5,552 nucleotides of DNA from Clostridiales bacterium (GCA_012519645.1 JAAYPU010000243.1:1-5552); one strand, 5' to 3'. Shown: positions 1 to 5,042, counted from the first letter of the stretch. The notes: generated from the letters alone by a model not told the origin. Made by a program: numbers and translations.

Positions 1-5
1 AAAAT

Positions 6-32
6 AAAAATCCTTCAATCTGAAGGATTTTT
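6..32. terminator. Bidirectional intrinsic terminator downstream of the SLH protein gene
   Basis: A perfect 12-bp inverted repeat (6-17 with 21-32) has a 3-base loop, ATC. The stem begins with five A and ends with five T, so it can act on both strands. On the minus strand the T-rich tail continues as ATTTT, which suits termination of the SLH gene. On the plus strand it could serve a gene ending left of the window, which is not visible. Confidence 0.85.
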
Positions 33-43
33 ACCTTAACTCT

Positions 44-78
44 TAGTTAATAGTTAATAGTTATTAGTTATTAGTTAG
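44..78. repeat. Five-copy heptamer tandem array (TAGTTAN) after the SLH gene stop
   Basis: Five contiguous 7-base units read TAGTTAA, TAGTTAA, TAGTTAT, TAGTTAT and TAGTTAG, differing only at the last base. The array begins 2 bases beyond the SLH stop codon and ends about 11 bases before the terminator stem. Read in the direction of the SLH mRNA, every unit contains TAA, and the period of 7 puts these stops in all three frames. Similar period-7 tracts follow two other genes in this window. Confidence 0.85.
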
Positions 79-80
79 AA

Positions 81-1154
81 TTAGCTTGCATTCGGTCTGG
101 AAGGCTGTGTAATGCTGATGTGGATAGTTTTATTTTCTTTGTTCCATTGAGCATTCCAAAGGCCTCCATAGTAGTAGCCTTCATACATGTTTCCTAATGG
201 GAACATTATCTCACCGTTTAGCATACGGGTATTAACAGTAAACTCTATTGGATATAAACCGTTATATTCATAGCTTGTGCTTTCCGGCCTTAATTTGAAA
301 TATACTTCCCAATTAAAAGACAGACATTGTTCAACTGGATTCCATATGAGCTCCATTGTTGGGTTCTGTGAGGCAATGATATCTCTTACAGGGACAAAAG
401 CCATACCATCAATAATTTGTATTGGTGCTGACAAGACAATTTCTTCATTGTTTACAAACAGTTTGTATTCAGTATCTATACCTTGACGCATGATTTTCAA
501 AGCCTTTTGTATCATCAAGACCGCCTCGGCTCTTGTTGCAGGCTGTCCCTGCTTGAATGTGCCATCGGGGTATCCGTTAATAAATCCTTTTTTAACCCCT
601 TGATGAATATATCCCTTAGACCAGCTTGGCGTAGACGCATCATCGGAAAAGGGCAGCTTTATTCCCTTTTCTGCTTCCGCAGCTTGTACTAAACCCAGAG
701 CACGATCAAGTATGACAACGATTTCGCGTCTTGTAATTGGTGTGTCCGGTCCGAAATCATTATTCTGATAGTCTGTCGGTTCGATAAGTCCGAATGCTAC
801 AGATGAATTTATCCAACCTTGCTTATTGACCCAATGATTAGCTATACCGTTTAGTTTTATATTATTACGATAATATTTTGAAGCATCTGTTATAAAATCG
901 GAAGTTATGTTCGATAAGTTTAAAGCCGCACGAACGAGTTTAATGAATTCTGCTCTTGTTACTGTATGATCCGGTTTGAAGGAACCGTCCTCATATCCGT
1001 TTACCCATCCTTCATGAACGGCATTTTGAATGGCTTCACGTGCCCAATGGTTTGCAGTATCTGTCATTGAAGGGACAGATTTACCAAATGACACGGAAGA
1101 AATGATTCCTGTAAACATTATAAAAGTAATTATATAAACAAGAAATTTTTTCAT
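81..1154 (-). CDS. Secreted S-layer homology (SLH) domain protein with C-terminal copper amine oxidase N-domain-like (stalk) region
   Basis: This 357-residue exported protein is probably anchored to the cell wall. Residues 1-24 form a signal peptide: MKK, a hydrophobic core, then SSVSFG. Three SLH repeats follow at about 30-79, 104-153 and 169-220. They show the diagnostic TRAE, TRRE and TRAE motifs near 66, 141 and 207, and GYEDGSF and GYPDGTF turns in repeats 1 and 3. SLH triplets are known to bind pyruvylated secondary wall polymers. Residues about 228-355 resemble the copper amine oxidase N-terminal domain family (a VNNEEI strand, FVPVRDI, then a WN turn), common in clostridial wall proteins and not an enzyme in itself. 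No catalytic domain is visible, so the role is probably structural or adhesive. AAGGAGG lies 8 bases before the ATG. The gene stands alone, with its own promoter and terminator. SLH assignment is firm; the C-terminal assignment is moderate. Confidence 0.92.
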   Translation of the reverse strand: MKKFLVYIITFIMFTGIISSVSFGKSVPSMTDTANHWAREAIQNAVHEGWVNGYEDGSFKPDHTVTRAEFIKLVRAALNLSNITSDFITDASKYYRNNIKLNGIANHWVNKQGWINSSVAFGLIEPTDYQNNDFGPDTPITRREIVVILDRALGLVQAAEAEKGIKLPFSDDASTPSWSKGYIHQGVKKGFINGYPDGTFKQGQPATRAEAVLMIQKALKIMRQGIDTEYKLFVNNEEIVLSAPIQIIDGMAFVPVRDIIASQNPTMELIWNPVEQCLSFNWEVYFKLRPESTSYEYNGLYPIEFTVNTRMLNGEIMFPLGNMYEGYYYGGLWNAQWNKENKTIHISITQPSRPNAS

Positions 1155-1195
1155 GTAAATGACCTCCTTAGCTGAATATCTTGTTTAACTATATA

Positions 1196-1224
1196 ATTAT
1201 AAAGATTATTTTTAAAATTTGAAA
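1196..1224 (-). promoter_or_regulatory. Putative sigma-A promoter for the SLH gene
   Basis: On the minus strand a perfect -10 box, TATAAT (1201 to 1196), lies 17 bases downstream of a weak -35, TTTCAA (1224 to 1219). The start of transcription would be near 1189, giving a leader of about 35 bases with the AAGGAGG site. The -35 matches consensus at only three positions. Confidence 0.45.
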
Positions 1225-1247
1225 CAGCTTCTTTTTCCCCTTATAGC
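1219..1247 (+). promoter_or_regulatory. Putative sigma-A promoter for the 81-residue protein gene
   Basis: TTGAAA (1219-1224) and TATAGC (1242-1247) are separated by 17 bases and match consensus at 5/6 and 4/6 positions. This -35 occupies the same six bases as the candidate -35 of the divergent SLH gene, so the two promoters would be back to back and might compete. The leader would be about 85 bases. Confidence 0.45.
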
Positions 1248-1338
1248 ATAAAAATGGTAAAAGCAAAAAAATGGGGTATAAAAAGAAACAGAGGTTTAAA
1301 ACTATTTATGATTTAGTAATACTGAAGGGAGGCTTCTT

Positions 1339-1584
1339 ATGGGCAGTAAACTATCCGGAAAGTTTGAAGCTGCAGGACGAGCCGGAGTGCGAGATAAGGA
1401 AAATGATAAGCTGGTTGCGGTATATCCATATAAAGTATGGGGTACGGACCAAGAAATCAAGAAAAAAGTAAAAGATTGGTTTTATGAAAGGAATAGCGAT
1501 AAATGCATTGATGTAGAAAACTACTATGTTGATGTATTGAATCCTGTTGAACTCAAAAATGCTAAAGAGAAGTTTATTGATTGA
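1339..1584 (+). CDS. Small hypothetical protein, 81 residues
   Basis: I do not recognise this protein. It is predicted to be cytosolic and charged, with no signal peptide or membrane segment. The N-terminus (MGSKLSGKFEAAGRAG) is rich in Gly, Ala and Ser and looks flexible. The middle carries VYPYKVWG, followed by a Lys-rich probable helix (EIKKKVKDWFYE), a CIDVENYYVDVLNP stretch and a final acidic/basic helix. There is one cysteine. The start is well supported: GGGAGG at 1327-1332 lies 6 bases before the ATG. The gene has its own candidate promoter and a strong terminator at 1618-1644, which argues that it is a real monocistronic gene. An overlapping reading frame at 1271-1471 lacks any ribosome binding site. 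Function unknown. Confidence 0.75.
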   Translation: MGSKLSGKFEAAGRAGVRDKENDKLVAVYPYKVWGTDQEIKKKVKDWFYERNSDKCIDVENYYVDVLNPVELKNAKEKFID

Positions 1585-1619
1585 CTGATATCTGAAGACT
1601 GAAACTGATGGATAATGAG
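1585..1619 (+). repeat. Degenerate heptamer-like tract after the 81-residue gene
   Basis: Immediately after the stop codon, the sequence reads CTGATAT, CTGAAGA, CTGAAAC, then TGATGGA and TAATGAG, an imperfect period-7 pattern with one phase slip. TGA occurs at 1586, 1593, 1600, 1606 and 1616, covering all three frames. The tract runs directly into the terminator. It is much less regular than the arrays at 44-78 and 3911-3945. Confidence 0.4.
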
Positions 1620-1644
1620 GACTTTGCAAAGCAAAGTCTTTTTT
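1618..1644 (+). terminator. Intrinsic terminator of the 81-residue protein gene
   Basis: The stem GACTTTGC / GCAAAGTC (1620-1627 with 1631-1638) closes an AAA loop. A G-T and an A-T pair extend the stem at its base. A run of six T follows (1639-1644). This is a standard strong Rho-independent terminator on the plus strand, about 34 bases past the stop codon. Confidence 0.9.
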
Positions 1645-1710
1645 CATAAATTTTACAGCTGATAATTGATGTTTGTTGTACGATTTTTTCTTTCAGAAAG
1701 AATTTAAAAG

Positions 1711-1719
1711 TGATAGAAT
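1711..1719 (+). promoter_or_regulatory. Putative extended -10 promoter for the DUF3048 lipoprotein gene
   Basis: TGATAGAAT combines the TGn extension with TAGAAT, a 5/6 match to the -10 consensus. No good -35 lies upstream, which is typical of extended -10 promoters. Transcription would begin near 1726. That would exclude the possible GTG start at 1710 and supports the ATG at 1752. Confidence 0.4.
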
Positions 1720-1751
1720 TAAATAAAAATAATGTTGAAAGAAGAGGAAAA

Positions 1752-2858
1752 ATGAGGGAAAGCTGCAGAGTATATACAAAAGTTTTGCTGTTATTGGTTT
1801 TATCTTGTTTTTTATTGTTTTTATATGGCTGTTCCAAAGGGGAGGGGAAGGAGACTATCAATGAGCCTGTAGGGGCAGAAACCGATAATGGAGAAGATAT
1901 CGTTGAAGAGCCTGAAGTTGAAGAGGAGGTTGTTACCAAGGTAAAATCGCCTTTAACCGGAATATACATTGATGAAGAAAAGATAAACGACAGAGTCATT
2001 GCGGTTATGCTTGACAACCAATATAGTGCCAGGCCTCAAGCCGGTATAACCCAATGTGATATTGTCTATGAAATTTTAGCAGAGGGAAATATCACGCGTT
2101 ATATGGGAATTATAGGTACCGGTCAGCCGGAAAATATAGGGCCTGTCAGAAGTTCCAGAGATTATTTCATACATAGGGCATTGGAATATGATGCCCTATA
2201 TGTGCATGTAGGAGGCAGCCCGCAAGCATATGAGGCTATATCTGAGCTCAAGGTACCTTCTGTGGATGCTATGCACCAAGGAGGCGATGTTTTTTGGCGG
2301 AAAAAACATAAATCTGCACCGCACAATATGTATTCAAGCTTTGAAGCGATTATTAAAGGTGCGGAAAGAAAAAATTATAGGGCTGAAGGTAAATATGACT
2401 TGCTAAAGTTTTCTGAAAATGAAACAGCACTTCAGGGTGAAGACTTAATTTATATAGAATTTCCTTATAACGGCAAAAGTTATTATTCTTCCTACAAGTT
2501 TAATGAGGATGAAAAGGTATACTACAGATATATCAACGGCAGTGTACAGAAGGATGAAAACGGGGATATTCCCGTTACAGCCAAGAATATAATTGTTCAG
2601 TTCACAAAGACCCGTGCAATAAAAGGAGATACTGAAGGACGATTAGCGGTAGATATGGTTGGAGAAGGCGAAGGGTGGTACATTTCCAACGGTAAGTGTC
2701 AAAAATTAAAATGGAAAAAGGAAGATATATATAAATTAACGAAGTACTACGATGAATCCGGAGAGGAGATTATTCTAAACCCGGGGAATATATGGATCCA
2801 GGTCTATCCTGAAAACCGAAAAGATGAAATTGTAATGAAATCGTCGCTTGCTAATTGA
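1752..2858 (+). CDS. DUF3048 (YerB-like) lipoprotein
   Basis: A 368-residue predicted membrane-anchored lipoprotein on the outer face of the membrane. Residues 1-27 form a lipoprotein signal peptide: basic start, a long Leu/Val core, lipobox LYGC, with Cys27 as the lipidated residue. An acidic Glu/Asp-rich linker (31-64) follows. Residues about 65-205 match the DUF3048 N-terminal domain: AVMLDN, ARPQAGI, IVYEILAEGNITRYM, and IGPVRSSRDYF at 129-139. Residues about 235-355 fit the DUF3048 C-terminal domain. B. subtilis YerB has this architecture; its molecular function is not established. The ATG at 1752 is preferred over a GTG at 1710 because AGAGG lies just before it, it gives a proper signal peptide, and the GTG sits in the candidate promoter. 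The gene appears monocistronic and converges with the cold-shock gene. Confidence 0.9.
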   Translation: MRESCRVYTKVLLLLVLSCFLLFLYGCSKGEGKETINEPVGAETDNGEDIVEEPEVEEEVVTKVKSPLTGIYIDEEKINDRVIAVMLDNQYSARPQAGITQCDIVYEILAEGNITRYMGIIGTGQPENIGPVRSSRDYFIHRALEYDALYVHVGGSPQAYEAISELKVPSVDAMHQGGDVFWRKKHKSAPHNMYSSFEAIIKGAERKNYRAEGKYDLLKFSENETALQGEDLIYIEFPYNGKSYYSSYKFNEDEKVYYRYINGSVQKDENGDIPVTAKNIIVQFTKTRAIKGDTEGRLAVDMVGEGEGWYISNGKCQKLKWKKEDIYKLTKYYDESGEEIILNPGNIWIQVYPENRKDEIVMKSSLAN

Positions 2859-2892
2859 AGACGCTTTTAGGGATATGGCTTGATAATGTGAT

Positions 2893-2926
2893 ATTAAAAT
2901 AGGCTGAGTGTTCAGCCTATTTTAAT
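2893..2926. terminator. Shared bidirectional terminator between the DUF3048 gene and the cold-shock gene
   Basis: A perfect 15-bp inverted repeat (2893-2907 with 2912-2926) has the loop GTGT. Its core is AGGCTGA / TCAGCCT, flanked by A-rich and T-rich arms (TATTTTAA). It lies 34 bases past the lipoprotein stop and 5 bases past the cold-shock stop, and serves both convergent genes. Confidence 0.9.
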
Positions 2927-2931
2927 TATAA

Positions 2932-3135
2932 TTATGATTTGATCACGTTTACTGCCTGCAGTCCTTTAGGGCCTTTTTCTACTTCGAATCGGACTTGCTG
3001 ACCTTCTTTAAGGCTCTTGTTTATTCCTTCTCCTTGAATAGCTGTGGCGTGAACAAAAACATCATTTTCCCCTTCAATTTCAATAAATCCAAATCCCTTT
3101 TGAGCATCGAACCATTTTACTGTTCCCGTTTTCAC
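2932..3135 (-). CDS. csp: Cold-shock protein, CspA/CspB family
   Basis: A 67-residue single cold-shock domain (OB fold) protein that binds single-stranded RNA and DNA, acting as an RNA chaperone in the cytosol. Both nucleic-acid motifs are intact: RNP1 as KGFGFI at residues 13-18 and RNP2 as VFVHA at 26-30. The canonical GTVKWFD start and surface aromatics W8, F15, F17, F27 and H29 are present. Length is normal for the family (65-70). The start codon is GTG at 3135, fixed by AGGAGG 7 bases upstream and by the conserved N-terminus. An ATG-TAA pair overlaps that ribosome binding site out of frame. The leader appears short, unlike E. coli cspA with its long 5' region. Which csp paralogue this is cannot be told from one window. 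Confidence 0.97.
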   Translation of the reverse strand: MKTGTVKWFDAQKGFGFIEIEGENDVFVHATAIQGEGINKSLKEGQQVRFEVEKGPKGLQAVNVIKS

Positions 3136-3172
3136 TTTACATCCTCCTAAGATTAAATTGCTTCATAAGCTT

Positions 3173-3200
3173 ATATTATATAGTTGTACTTTGATTACAA
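3173..3200 (-). promoter_or_regulatory. Putative promoter of the cold-shock gene
   Basis: On the minus strand, TATATAATAT (plus positions 3173-3182) contains a perfect TATAAT at 3180 to 3175 and an overlapping TAATAT. TTGTAA (3200 to 3195) lies 16 bases before TAATAT. The exact -10 is ambiguous. The leader would be about 30 bases. The surrounding AT-richness makes chance matches likely. Confidence 0.35.
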
Positions 3201-3203
3201 ATA

Positions 3204-3271
3204 GTATATCCATATAACAAGATAGTATAATTCGATTTGAAATGTAATATATGGTATATGCCTATATAACA
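3204..3271. repeat. Two imperfect copies of a GTATAT-CC-TATAAC motif between the csp and thioesterase genes
   Basis: GTATATCCATATAAC (3204-3218) and GGTATATGCCTATATAAC (about 3253-3270) are related by two small insertions and are about 50 bases apart in the same orientation. Each has partial dyad symmetry. The first lies just upstream of the putative csp promoter. They could be protein-binding sites or simple AT-rich drift. Confidence 0.3.
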
Positions 3272-3340
3272 TTATTGCTTTGGATTCTATATATAAAATG
3301 CAGATCAAATTTTTTATAAGGCGAAACATGGCGGAAAAAA

Positions 3341-3349
3341 TGATATAAT
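3341..3349 (+). promoter_or_regulatory. Putative extended -10 promoter of the thioesterase gene
   Basis: TGATATAAT is a perfect TATAAT preceded by the TGn extension. No recognisable -35 lies 16-18 bases upstream. Transcription would start near 3356, leaving a leader of about 48 bases that ends in an AGAGG ribosome binding site. Confidence 0.5.
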
Positions 3350-3403
3350 AATTAAAGATATTTTTTATAAAGTAAATTAAACAAGGTAGAAGAAGAGGAA
3401 GCT

Positions 3404-3907
3404 ATGAAGTATAAAGTAATTAGAAAACAAGAAAACAGCAAGCTGTGCATTGTATGTGGCTTTAAGAATGTATTAGGGCTGAAGAGCGCTTTCTATGAGT
3501 TGGAAAATGAAACAATAGTTGCTGTTTTTACACCAAAAGAAGTGCATCAAAGTTATCCCGGGCGTCTCCACGGTGGAATTGCGAGTGCAATTTTAGATGA
3601 AACAATAGGAAGGGCAATTCTTATGAGAGATAAAAACGCATGGGGCGTAACTGTTGAATTGCATTTAAAGTATCACAAACCAATTTCTTTAAATGAAGAG
3701 CTGCGCGTTGTGGGGCGTATTACATCTGAAAGAAAAAGAATATTTGAGGGTACGGGAGAAATACTTCTTCCCAATGGGGAAGTAGCAGTCAGTGCATACG
3801 GAAAGTATTTTAAAATGCCCATTGACCAAATTGCAGGCTCGGAAATGGATGAGCTGGATTGGCAGGTTGTAGATTCGGAAAATGTGCCGGAAGAAATAGA
3901 ATTATAA
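3404..3907 (+). CDS. PaaI/4HBT family hotdog-fold thioesterase
   Basis: A 167-residue cytosolic protein with a single hotdog domain (about 20-140), expected to hydrolyse an acyl-CoA or similar thioester. The signature HGGIASAILDE spans residues 56-66: the His-Gly-Gly turn starts the central helix, and Asp65/Glu66 sit where the family's catalytic acidic residue lies. The strand VTVELHLKYHKPI (82-94) is typical of the domain. Near the N-terminus CIVCG (Cys15, Cys18) precedes NVLGL, a pattern seen in many clostridial members of this group. The last 20 or so residues form an acidic tail. AGAGG lies 6 bases before the ATG. The gene is monocistronic and converges with L25. The substrate cannot be inferred from context. 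Confidence 0.88.
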   Translation: MKYKVIRKQENSKLCIVCGFKNVLGLKSAFYELENETIVAVFTPKEVHQSYPGRLHGGIASAILDETIGRAILMRDKNAWGVTVELHLKYHKPISLNEELRVVGRITSERKRIFEGTGEILLPNGEVAVSAYGKYFKMPIDQIAGSEMDELDWQVVDSENVPEEIEL

Positions 3908-3910
3908 AGG

Positions 3911-3945
3911 GTATAGGGTATAGAGTATAGAGTATAGAGGATAGA
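3911..3945. repeat. Five-copy heptamer tandem array (GTATAGA) after the thioesterase stop
   Basis: Five contiguous 7-base units read GTATAGG, GTATAGA, GTATAGA, GTATAGA and GGATAGA. The array begins 3 bases past the stop codon. Every unit contains TAG (3914, 3921, 3928, 3935, 3942), so stops occur in all three frames. The unit sequence is unrelated to that at 44-78, but period, copy number and position relative to the gene are the same. Confidence 0.9.
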
Positions 3946-3998
3946 GTTGGTATCTAATATAAGTTTCAGATGTGTAGTGCCGGAATTTAGCTTAAATA

Positions 3999-4032
3999 AA
4001 AACTCTCTTTTGGATTCCCAAAAGAGAGTTTT
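3999..4032. terminator. Bidirectional terminator between the thioesterase and L25 genes
   Basis: A perfect 15-bp inverted repeat (3999-4013 with 4018-4032) has the loop ATTC. The core CTCTCTTTTGG / CCAAAAGAGAG is flanked by four A and four T. On the minus strand the tail reads TTTTTATTT, making it strongest for L25, whose stop lies 11 bases away. On the plus strand it lies about 90 bases past the thioesterase stop. Confidence 0.92.
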
Positions 4033-4043
4033 CATATTTAATT

Positions 4044-4658
4044 CTATTCACTTCCTGTTGGTTGTGCTTCAGTTTCTTCAGGTATTTCAACAGATTCGTT
4101 TTGAGGCACCGCACCGGGTGCTTTAAGAAGACCTATTGTACCAAGTATTTCATCTTCATTTACGACTTTGATTCCTTTTTCTAAATAAAAATCTTTTGAA
4201 GTAATGGTATCTCCCTGTTGTTTCTGAGAAACATCTACATGCAAAGCACTCGGCATCAGAGTTGCTTTTCCTATGACATCTACCATAGATTTATGAATCT
4301 GTAAATGCAAATCATTTCTTGCTAATGATTCTTCTCCGGCAAAAATAATAGGAATTTGAATTTTTACATCGAGGTCTTGAGAAACCAACTGTACGTCTAC
4401 ATGAATAAGCTGATTTGTAACAGGATGTTTCTGAACATCTTTAATAAATCCAAATTTTTTCTTATCATTATGGCTTATCCATACTTTTGCGTGAGAACCA
4501 TATCTTGAGAGTATTTTTCTTAAATCAGATTCCTCGAATTTAACGGAAGAAGCTTCATCAATGCCATCACCATACAGTATGCCCGGTATATAACCACTGT
4601 TTCGTATTTTTCTCCCTTTGGCATTCCTTTCTGTTGCATTTAAAATTATTTCATCCAT
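4044..4658 (-). CDS. rplY: 50S ribosomal protein L25 / general stress protein Ctc
   Basis: A 204-residue protein of the long, two-domain L25 type (TL5/Ctc). Residues about 4-92 are the 5S rRNA-binding domain, with IPGILYG at 24-30 and the conserved KHPVTNQLIHVDVQLV at 77-92. Residues about 95-182 are the C-terminal TL5 beta domain: IPIIFAGEE, LHVDVSQKQQGD, then EDEILGTIG. A Glu-rich tail of about 20 residues closes the protein. In B. subtilis Ctc binds 5S rRNA and is made under sigma-B stress control; that regulation is not shown here. AAGGAGG lies 6 bases before the ATG, marking strong translation. The spore protein gene sspH lies 80 bases upstream on the same strand with no clear terminator between. 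The usual Ctc neighbours (spoVG, prs, pth) are absent from the visible stretch. Confidence 0.95.
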   Translation of the reverse strand: MDEIILNATERNAKGRKIRNSGYIPGILYGDGIDEASSVKFEESDLRKILSRYGSHAKVWISHNDKKKFGFIKDVQKHPVTNQLIHVDVQLVSQDLDVKIQIPIIFAGEESLARNDLHLQIHKSMVDVIGKATLMPSALHVDVSQKQQGDTITSKDFYLEKGIKVVNEDEILGTIGLLKAPGAVPQNESVEIPEETEAQPTGSE

Positions 4659-4726
4659 AAAAAACCTCCTTTGGAATCAAGGCCCTCTTATATATATATC
4701 TTACCATAAATTCCACTAAGGTAAAC

Positions 4727-4774
4727 CCCTTTAATCGTTTATTGTATTTTTGACTCGTATAATTCATTAAAGGG
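4727..4774 (-). other. Inverted repeat spanning the sspH stop codon
   Basis: CCCTTTAAT (4727-4735) is the exact reverse complement of ATTAAAGGG (4766-4774). In the transcript this is a 9-bp stem closing a 30-base loop that contains the sspH stop codon. It has no T tract, so it is not a standard terminator. It could modestly affect read-through from sspH into the L25 gene, or protect the 3' end. The pairing may be coincidental. Confidence 0.25.
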
Positions 4775-4918
4775 TACAGCAGCTATTATATTTGTTGCGA
4801 GGTTTTTTATACGTACATTATTACCTTGAATATCCTCTAACCACACGGGACTGCCATTACGATAGACTTTGATGCTTTCATCAGAATTTATGATTTCCTG
4901 AATTCTTTCGTACTTCAT
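4739..4918 (-). CDS. sspH: H-type small acid-soluble spore protein (SASP-H)
   Basis: A 59-residue protein of the H-type SASP family, minor proteins of the spore core made in the developing forespore. The length equals that of B. subtilis SspH (59). The family layout is clear: an N-terminal helix RIQEIINS at about 5-12, then VYRNGSPVWLEDI at 18-30 (the conserved NG-P-V/I core strand), a middle strand NNVRIKNL at 33-40 and the closing AAVPFNELYE at 46-55. The start is the ATG at 4918, with GGGGAGG about 8 bases upstream. A forespore sigma-G promoter is not obvious. The closest candidate on the minus strand is GAATA (4972-4968), 17 bases before AAAGATA (4950-4944), which matches the -10 consensus only partly. 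The gene lies 80 bases upstream of L25 in the same direction. Its presence marks the organism as a spore former. Confidence 0.88.
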   Translation of the reverse strand: MKYERIQEIINSDESIKVYRNGSPVWLEDIQGNNVRIKNLATNIIAAVPFNELYESKIQ

Positions 4919-4960
4919 TTCACATTCCTCCCCGGTTTTTTCATATCTTTTGCATTTTAG

Positions 4961-4975
4961 AAGGAATTATTCCTT
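4961..4975. promoter_or_regulatory. Palindromic site AAGGAAT-T-ATTCCTT upstream of sspH
   Basis: Two perfect 7-base half sites flank one central T. It lies about 43 bases upstream of the sspH start codon and overlaps the candidate -35 of that gene. This is a plausible operator for a dimeric regulator, but no specific regulator can be named. Confidence 0.4.
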
Positions 4976-5015
4976 GGTTTCAAAGTAGCTGCTTAAAAAA
5001 TGAAATGGAAGGGTA

Positions 5016-5029
5016 ATACCATATGGTAT
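5016..5029. promoter_or_regulatory. Perfect 14-base palindrome ATACCATATGGTAT upstream of the CNNM gene
   Basis: An uninterrupted perfect palindrome sits 7 bases upstream of a TATAAT (5037-5042), where a -35 element would lie. It is therefore placed to act as an operator for the rightward transcript. Ten of its bases and flank (ATATGGTATA) recur at 3249-3258. Confidence 0.45.
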
Positions 5030-5036
5030 AAAAAAT

Positions 5037-5042
5037 TATAAT
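5037..5042 (+). promoter_or_regulatory. Putative -10 element for the CNNM-family gene
   Basis: A perfect TATAAT lies 193 bases upstream of the CNNM start codon. There is no good -35; the best at 18 bases upstream (GTAATA) matches three of six positions and overlaps the palindrome. If real, the leader would be about 185 bases. A closer promoter was not found. Confidence 0.3.

Noticed and set aside
44..78. Heptamer array as a CRISPR or transposon end
   Set aside because: The units are 7 bases without spacers, flanked by neither terminal inverted repeats nor a transposase. It is a simple tandem repeat.
277..692. Two plus-strand frames of 69 codons inside the SLH gene
   Set aside because: They are antisense to a clear SLH coding region, and the translations have no recognisable domain or initiation signals.
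1271..1471. 66-codon frame starting MGYKKKQRF on the plus strand
   Set aside because: There is no ribosome binding site before its ATG. It overlaps the better-supported 81-residue gene in another frame, and its sequence has no family-like features.
1710..1751. Upstream GTG start for the DUF3048 lipoprotein
   Set aside because: It would add 14 residues ahead of a normal lipoprotein signal peptide, has no Shine-Dalgarno sequence, and lies inside the candidate extended -10 promoter.
1351..2017. Minus-strand frames opposite the 81-residue gene and the start of the lipoprotein gene
   Set aside because: They are antisense shadows, with low-complexity Ser/Phe-rich translations and no ribosome binding sites. 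One spans the terminator at 1618-1644.
3673..4035. 120-codon minus-strand frame over the thioesterase 3' end
   Set aside because: It is antisense to the hotdog gene and runs through the heptamer array and the L25 terminator. Its repetitive Tyr-Thr-Leu-Tyr segment is just the translated repeat.
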